9,690 bases of DNA from Candidatus Zhuqueibacterota bacterium 4484_87 (GTDB lineage: Bacteria > Zhuqueibacterota > Zhuqueibacteria > Thermofontimicrobiales > Thermofontimicrobiaceae): contig NATN01000230.1 in assembly GCA_002085355.1 (NCBI GenBank), positions 1 to 9,690 on the forward strand, in the 5' to 3' direction. The translations under genes and the position numbers were made by a program. Shown one piece after another: positions 6,071 to 9,690 of the stretch. The stretch's first letter is position 1, and the number at the start of each line of letters is the position of its first letter. The notes beneath the pieces were generated by a model. It worked only from the letters and a program-made list of their open reading frames with translations. It searched no databases and had not been told where the DNA came from.

Positions 6071-7009
6071 TTATGACAAAAGTCCGTTGATGATCAATTC
6101 CACTGCTTCATCCTCATCCATGCCGCGGGACATGAGCGTCTCCAATTGCTTGTTGTCCACGCTGCCGATAGCTGCTTCGTGAGTTACGTGAGCGCGGGGA
6201 TCCTGCACATCCACGATGGGGATTGCTTTAGCAATGGCCTCATCTTTGACGATTTCGTGACAATCGACATGACCGCGCGTGAACGGAGCAGTTGCTCGAA
6301 GCGTGTTGTAAACCTCTGCTTGTGCTTTTTCTCTGGCGGCGATTTTCGAAGTTAGCACACCCCGGGCGCGTTCGCCTACCAGAAACCCGGATTCTTTTAT
6401 TTGAATGAAATCGTCACCGGTACCGCTGATTCGTGAGGTCATTTCCATGACGCTGTCTTCTTTGCCGGTGATTTGATAATCTATATAAATTTCACCGACA
6501 CGACCCTTGAGCAATTCAAATTCCGTGATGAATTTGGCTCCTTTTTCCAGCGTAACTTTTGCTGTGGGGACTACTTTGATGCCTCCTTTTGTACCATGAA
6601 TATGGCGCTCAAAATAATTATATTCAGAATTTTCGCCAACAACAATTTCCGCGTCCATGATGTGCTGAATATCCACCGCATTGGGAAAAGTGCAGTGGGA
6701 AAGCAATGAAATTTTGGCATTTTTTCCGATTTTTACGTCCATTTTAATGCGCTGGACTCCGGTTTCCGGGATGATGCCAAAACATAAATGTACCGGCTTT
6801 TTGACAATTGTACCGTCTGCCAGTCTTATATTGAGTTCAACTCCATCATCCAGTTCTGTTACATCAATTTCCAGGCCTGGCACTTTGTGCAAACCTAAAA
6901 CTTTATTCTGATGGATCACCAAATGAGCGACTTCAGGATCGTTCAAAACGCTTGAGTCCGATTCAGTAGTCTCGTAAACCTCTTTCATCTGCTGCATTTG
7001 ATCGCTCAT
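6071..7009 (-). CDS. Short SufB/SufD-family Fe-S scaffold protein (SmsB/SufBD type)
   Basis: 312 residues, against roughly 420-500 for E. coli SufB and SufD, matching the short single SufBD form found in anaerobes and archaea. It should pair with the adjacent SufC as scaffold for Fe-S cluster assembly in the cytosol. The beta-helix core runs from about 85 to 285. The family's C-terminal block is clear: GHVDC at 246-250, THEAAIG at 276-282 (His277-Glu278 align with the conserved HEA of E. coli SufB, whose Glu434 matters for assembly) and a final LETLMSRGMDEDEAVELIINGLL helix pair. The essential Cys405 of E. coli SufB aligns with Ala258 or its neighbour. Candidate remaining thiols are Cys76, Cys106 and Cys250. 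ATG overlaps the sufC stop (ATGA, 7009-7006), with GGAGG at 7021-7017, 7 nt upstream. No SufS, SufU or SufE gene is in the window. Confidence 0.88.
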   Translation of the reverse strand: MSDQMQQMKEVYETTESDSSVLNDPEVAHLVIHQNKVLGLHKVPGLEIDVTELDDGVELNIRLADGTIVKKPVHLCFGIIPETGVQRIKMDVKIGKNAKISLLSHCTFPNAVDIQHIMDAEIVVGENSEYNYFERHIHGTKGGIKVVPTAKVTLEKGAKFITEFELLKGRVGEIYIDYQITGKEDSVMEMTSRISGTGDDFIQIKESGFLVGERARGVLTSKIAAREKAQAEVYNTLRATAPFTRGHVDCHEIVKDEAIAKAIPIVDVQDPRAHVTHEAAIGSVDNKQLETLMSRGMDEDEAVELIINGLLS

Positions 7010-7755
7010 CCTTTGACCTCCACGGGAAATTCTTCAGGTACATTTTTATGATCGCAAATCAGGCATTTATCTTCAAAATAGTGCTGAATCCGTGAAACAG
7101 GCCCTTTATCGAAAATTTTACCAGCGCATAACAGAAAAGCATGATCTGCTTGTTTGAGCACCTCGAGGCTGTGTGTGATCAAAATAACCGTAGAGCCCAT
7201 CGCTTTGAGATAGGTGAGTGCCGCAAAGATATTTTTCAGCGCGCTGACATCGATTCCCGAATCCGGTTCGTCGAGCAGTACCAATTTCGGTCTCATCGCC
7301 AGAATAGACGCCATCTCGATTTTTTTTCTTTCTCCGCCACTGAGCGTTTTGTCAACAGCACGGTTAGCGTAGAGCAGCGGTTCCAGCCCCATTTTATGCA
7401 ATGCCTCTTCCACCACACCATTTTCTTCACCGTTGAAACGCCCCGCAGCTTTGATAAAATCGCGGACCTTTAATCCTTCGTAACGCGCCGGTTCCTGCCA
7501 TCCGAGGGTGATGCCCAACCGCGCTCTCTGGTCAATTGGGAGATTTTTTATCGATTTTCCCGCAAATAAAATGTCACCCTGGAAATCACGGTAGCCGGAC
7601 AACCCCATGATTGTGTAGGCAAAAGTCGATTTGCCTGCTCCGTTCGGTCCCACGACCGCGTGGATATGACCTTCCCAAAAATCAACGCTCAATTCGTCGA
7701 GAATTTTATTGCCATTAAGCGAAAGGCTCAAATTTTTTATCGTCAAAAGTCCCAT
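7006..7755 (-). CDS. sufC: SufC-type ABC ATPase of Fe-S cluster assembly
   Basis: 249 residues, normal SufC length. Walker A is GPNGAGKST at 36-44; the Q-loop is WQEPARYEGL at 86-95, with the aromatic context typical of SufC; the signature is LSGGERKKIE at 138-147; Walker B is LVLLDEPDSGID at 158-169; the switch His is in ITHS at 193-196. No membrane segments, so this is a soluble ATPase driving cluster assembly on its SufB/SufD partner rather than a transporter subunit. The partner gene follows with a 4-nt overlap, giving a translationally coupled pair. The C-terminus carries an extra motif, His225, then Cys231-x2-Cys234-x-His236, not present in E. coli SufC as I remember it. The start is supported by GGTGAGGT at 7770-7763 (GAGG core 8 nt from the ATG). 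As the first gene after a 194-nt gap it probably has its own promoter. Confidence 0.92.
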   Translation of the reverse strand: MGLLTIKNLSLSLNGNKILDELSVDFWEGHIHAVVGPNGAGKSTFAYTIMGLSGYRDFQGDILFAGKSIKNLPIDQRARLGITLGWQEPARYEGLKVRDFIKAAGRFNGEENGVVEEALHKMGLEPLLYANRAVDKTLSGGERKKIEMASILAMRPKLVLLDEPDSGIDVSALKNIFAALTYLKAMGSTVILITHSLEVLKQADHAFLLCAGKIFDKGPVSRIQHYFEDKCLICDHKNVPEEFPVEVKG

Positions 7756-7949
7756 TAACTTTACCTCACCATTTCGATTCTGCTTTTTTATTTTTCAAAA
7801 TCCGGAATACTTACTGCCATTAGTTTGCAGTGAATGTCTTGATATTTGCTTTGTGGAAATAATTGTTTTACAGAGTTGAATGAAAAATGTTTCCCGAAGA
7901 GAAAAACCGGAGAAAATTTTGTTTTTAATTTTGTAGAAGTACAATTACA
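7756..7949. promoter_or_regulatory. Probable promoter/leader region of the suf pair
   Basis: AT-rich 194-nt gap between the protease gene and sufC. It should hold the end of the former's transcript and the suf promoter. It contains a small dyad ACTGC-N9-GCAGT (7813-7817 and 7827-7831), about 60-75 nt before the sufC ATG, a possible operator. I see no strong intrinsic terminator and no clear -35/-10 pair. Confidence 0.35.
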
Positions 7950-9690
7950 TTACCTGAAAATTGCCATTTTCTTTGATGATTCAAAGCGACCAGCTTTAAT
8001 TACATAAAGATAAATTCCGGAACTCACTTGTTCACCTGCGGAATTACAACCGTTCCATTTCACGCTTTTTCTGCCGGGAAATTGATGCTCGCGAATCAGC
8101 TCTGCGACTTTTTCCCCGGCTATGTTGTAAACAGTCAGCGTCACAAAGGCCGGTTCGGGTAAATCGTACTGAATCGTTGTCGTGGGATTGAACGGATTAG
8201 GATAATTTTGATGTAATGAAAAACGGGGAATTTGCACAAAATTTTTGTTGTGTGTGAGAGACACATTTCCCCGTTTTGCCGGAAAATCATTGATGCGATA
8301 GCTGAGAATCTCAATTGATGATTCCGAATACGGAAACGGGGAAGTTGGGCGAAATTGAACTTTGAGAAAAATGTCTGATTTTTCAATGGGCTGCGCTCCA
8401 AAAGCGCCAATTTTGACTGTTCCGGGACGGGAAGCGTTGAGCATGATTCGGAATTGTTTTTCCGACGAAATGAAAACGGAATCGAACGCCAATTTTTCCG
8501 CATCAAAATTTAATGTCAAGTCGCAAGAAAAAATGCGGAAATTTTCATCGTTTCGAAAAGCGAGAACGATTTTTCCGTCACCGGTTATTTGTGCTGTAAA
8601 TGTCTTTTCCGAATGGTCGGGTTTTACCAGTTTTCCGGCGGAAGACCAGTTTCCATCCACATCGCCAATGACAATTGCCTGAAAATTCGCATCAGTTACA
8701 TCAGAAGAGAGATGCGGATAACTTCTTTCGGCGGGCAGAAATGCCCATTCAGTTACATGGGAATCGTACGACCGGGACAATCCGACCGCTTCTCTGGCAA
8801 TGAGGGCGGCATCGTACATTTGTATTTCTCCGTTTAAATCTGCGTCGGCTGCTTTGTGCTGCGCTTCTGTTGCTTCAGGGAAAAGTCCCATTGCCAATTG
8901 CGCGGCAAGAGAAGCGTCATAGCTCAAAATGGTTGTCTCTGAAATATCATCGGATTTTTGCGGGACCAGAATTATACTGCTGTTTGCAAGTAAATCGGAA
9001 AACTGAAACGCACCATTGCTTTGAGAATTTTGTTGTGCAATAATATCTCCGGCAAGTTGGAGCGTGACATCGGGAACTGGAGTTGTCGAATCCTGATAAC
9101 GAACTGCTCCTGCCAAAATTACCGTCGGCACATCATTTGCCAGCCCTTTGATACAAAAATTCGCTGACGAATCAAAATCGTACAAATCGCTCCATTGAGA
9201 ATTTACCAAATAGTAACTTTCACCCGGATGAGAAACGGATCGCACGATTGTGCCTTGTGCTGTTGCGCCTAACAGGACTGGCACCTCCGAAGTTTTGTCA
9301 TAGGGGTGCCCCCCGTGAGAAAGATAGAGATAAATGTAAAAATCATCGCCCGTGATGAGCCTGACGGGTTCGGTCAGGTCAATGGTGTGAAAGCCCTTTT
9401 CCGACAATATCCCGGATTTATTCGCCATTTCGTTAATGAGCTGATTGTCAAGGAAACCATCGTAAACTTTGATGACATAATTCACGTTGTCCGTCGCGGT
9501 AAAGAAGCTCACTGCTGTCAATTGCTGCGCTCCAGTGGCAGTAAAAACATTCATCGCTTCGGTGCAGTTGGGCATAGTAGCCCGCCAGCCGTGGTAATCG
9601 TGGAAGTAAACGTAATCCCAGCGCATGGGCTCAACATTCCGGAACGAGACTGCGCCCATTTCCGGATGCTTTCCGCAATGTTTGTCGTAG
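7950..9690 (-). CDS. Secreted papain-family (C1A) protease-like protein, C-terminal part with sorting domain (runs off right edge)
   Basis: 579 residues visible; the frame stays open to the right edge, so the ATG at 9659 is internal and not the start. In visible numbering: residues about 15-184 match the lectin-like domain that follows the catalytic domain in secreted C1A papain-type proteases (DYHGW at 31-35, AMNVFTATGAQQLTAVSFFT at 45-64, GFHTIDL at 99-105, ESYYLVNSQWSDL at 157-169, NFCIKGL at 177-183). About 190-245 is a carboxypeptidase-regulatory-like fold. About 254-346 is dockerin-like, with DADLNGEIQMYDAALIAREA at 282-301 and GDVDGNW at 342-348. About 362-470 is cohesin-like. Residues 489-579 are a FlgD-like/type IX secretion sorting domain (NYPNPFNPTTTI, then GIYLYVIKAG near the end). 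I infer an exported, surface-bound or released peptidase or adhesin; the catalytic Cys, His and Asn lie outside the window, so activity is unproven. Nearest downstream gene is sufC, 194 nt away. Confidence 0.82.
   Translation of the reverse strand, partial: YDKHCGKHPEMGAVSFRNVEPMRWDYVYFHDYHGWRATMPNCTEAMNVFTATGAQQLTAVSFFTATDNVNYVIKVYDGFLDNQLINEMANKSGILSEKGFHTIDLTEPVRLITGDDFYIYLYLSHGGHPYDKTSEVPVLLGATAQGTIVRSVSHPGESYYLVNSQWSDLYDFDSSANFCIKGLANDVPTVILAGAVRYQDSTTPVPDVTLQLAGDIIAQQNSQSNGAFQFSDLLANSSIILVPQKSDDISETTILSYDASLAAQLAMGLFPEATEAQHKAADADLNGEIQMYDAALIAREAVGLSRSYDSHVTEWAFLPAERSYPHLSSDVTDANFQAIVIGDVDGNWSSAGKLVKPDHSEKTFTAQITGDGKIVLAFRNDENFRIFSCDLTLNFDAEKLAFDSVFISSEKQFRIMLNASRPGTVKIGAFGAQPIEKSDIFLKVQFRPTSPFPYSESSIEILSYRINDFPAKRGNVSLTHNKNFVQIPRFSLHQNYPNPFNPTTTIQYDLPEPAFVTLTVYNIAGEKVAELIREHQFPGRKSVKWNGCNSAGEQVSSGIYLYVIKAGRFESSKKMAIFR

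Noticed and set aside
7141..7473. Plus-strand open frame of 110 codons
   Set aside because: It is antisense to the SufC signature and Walker B region, which carries unmistakable ABC motifs on the minus strand; there is no independent coding evidence.
9657..9659. ATG as the start of the protease-like gene
   Set aside because: The frame is open upstream to the window edge, the position is inside the lectin-like region, and a secreted protein would need a signal peptide there.

Overview
The window looks like a chromosomal segment of a Gram-negative (diderm) bacterium of the FCB group, most likely Calditrichota, KSB1 or a close candidate phylum. The main evidence is a C-terminal sorting domain with the NYPNPFNPTTTI motif. 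It is supported by a TonB-dependent outer-membrane receptor, secreted proteins with lipoprotein-type signals, a dockerin/cohesin-like secreted protein and a two-gene, anaerobe-type SufC/SufBD pair. The phylum call is inference. No rRNA, tRNA, transposase, integrase or CRISPR array is visible.

All six protein-coding genes lie on the minus strand, so transcription runs from high to low coordinates. Right to left: (1) 9690-7950, the C-terminal part of a secreted papain-family protease-like protein (lectin-like, dockerin-like, cohesin-like and sorting domains); its catalytic domain lies beyond the right edge. (2) 7755-6071, sufC and a short sufB/sufD-like gene joined by an ATGA overlap, a probable minimal Fe-S cluster assembly unit. 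(3) 6070-5683, a non-coding stretch holding a dense cluster of small hairpins (island B). (4) 5682-5236, a DUF3783-like cytosolic protein. (5) 5235-4576, a second non-coding stretch with a mirror-arranged hairpin array (island A), flanked by two inverted copies of a CTCTGTG-type degenerate repeat. (6) 4575-2464, a BtuB/siderophore-type TonB-dependent receptor with no visible signal peptide, its reading frame opening beside one of those repeats. (7) 2451-1579, a probable lipoprotein, tightly coupled to the receptor. (8) 1391-1, the N-terminal 463 residues of a lipoprotein resembling GH31/GH36-type TIM-barrel glycosidases; it runs off the left edge and has no stop in the window.

Functionally this is a mix of cell-surface and secreted functions (receptor plus lipoprotein, glycosidase-like lipoprotein, secreted protease) and a housekeeping Fe-S module. 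The most unexplained part is the intergenic DNA at 4675-6040. It contains two families of short hairpins whose stems change in a compensatory way while their loops stay fixed, which suggests selection or copying of a folded structure (REP/RAYT-like repeats are the closest known analogue). One of these repeat zones coincides with the damaged 5' end of the receptor gene.
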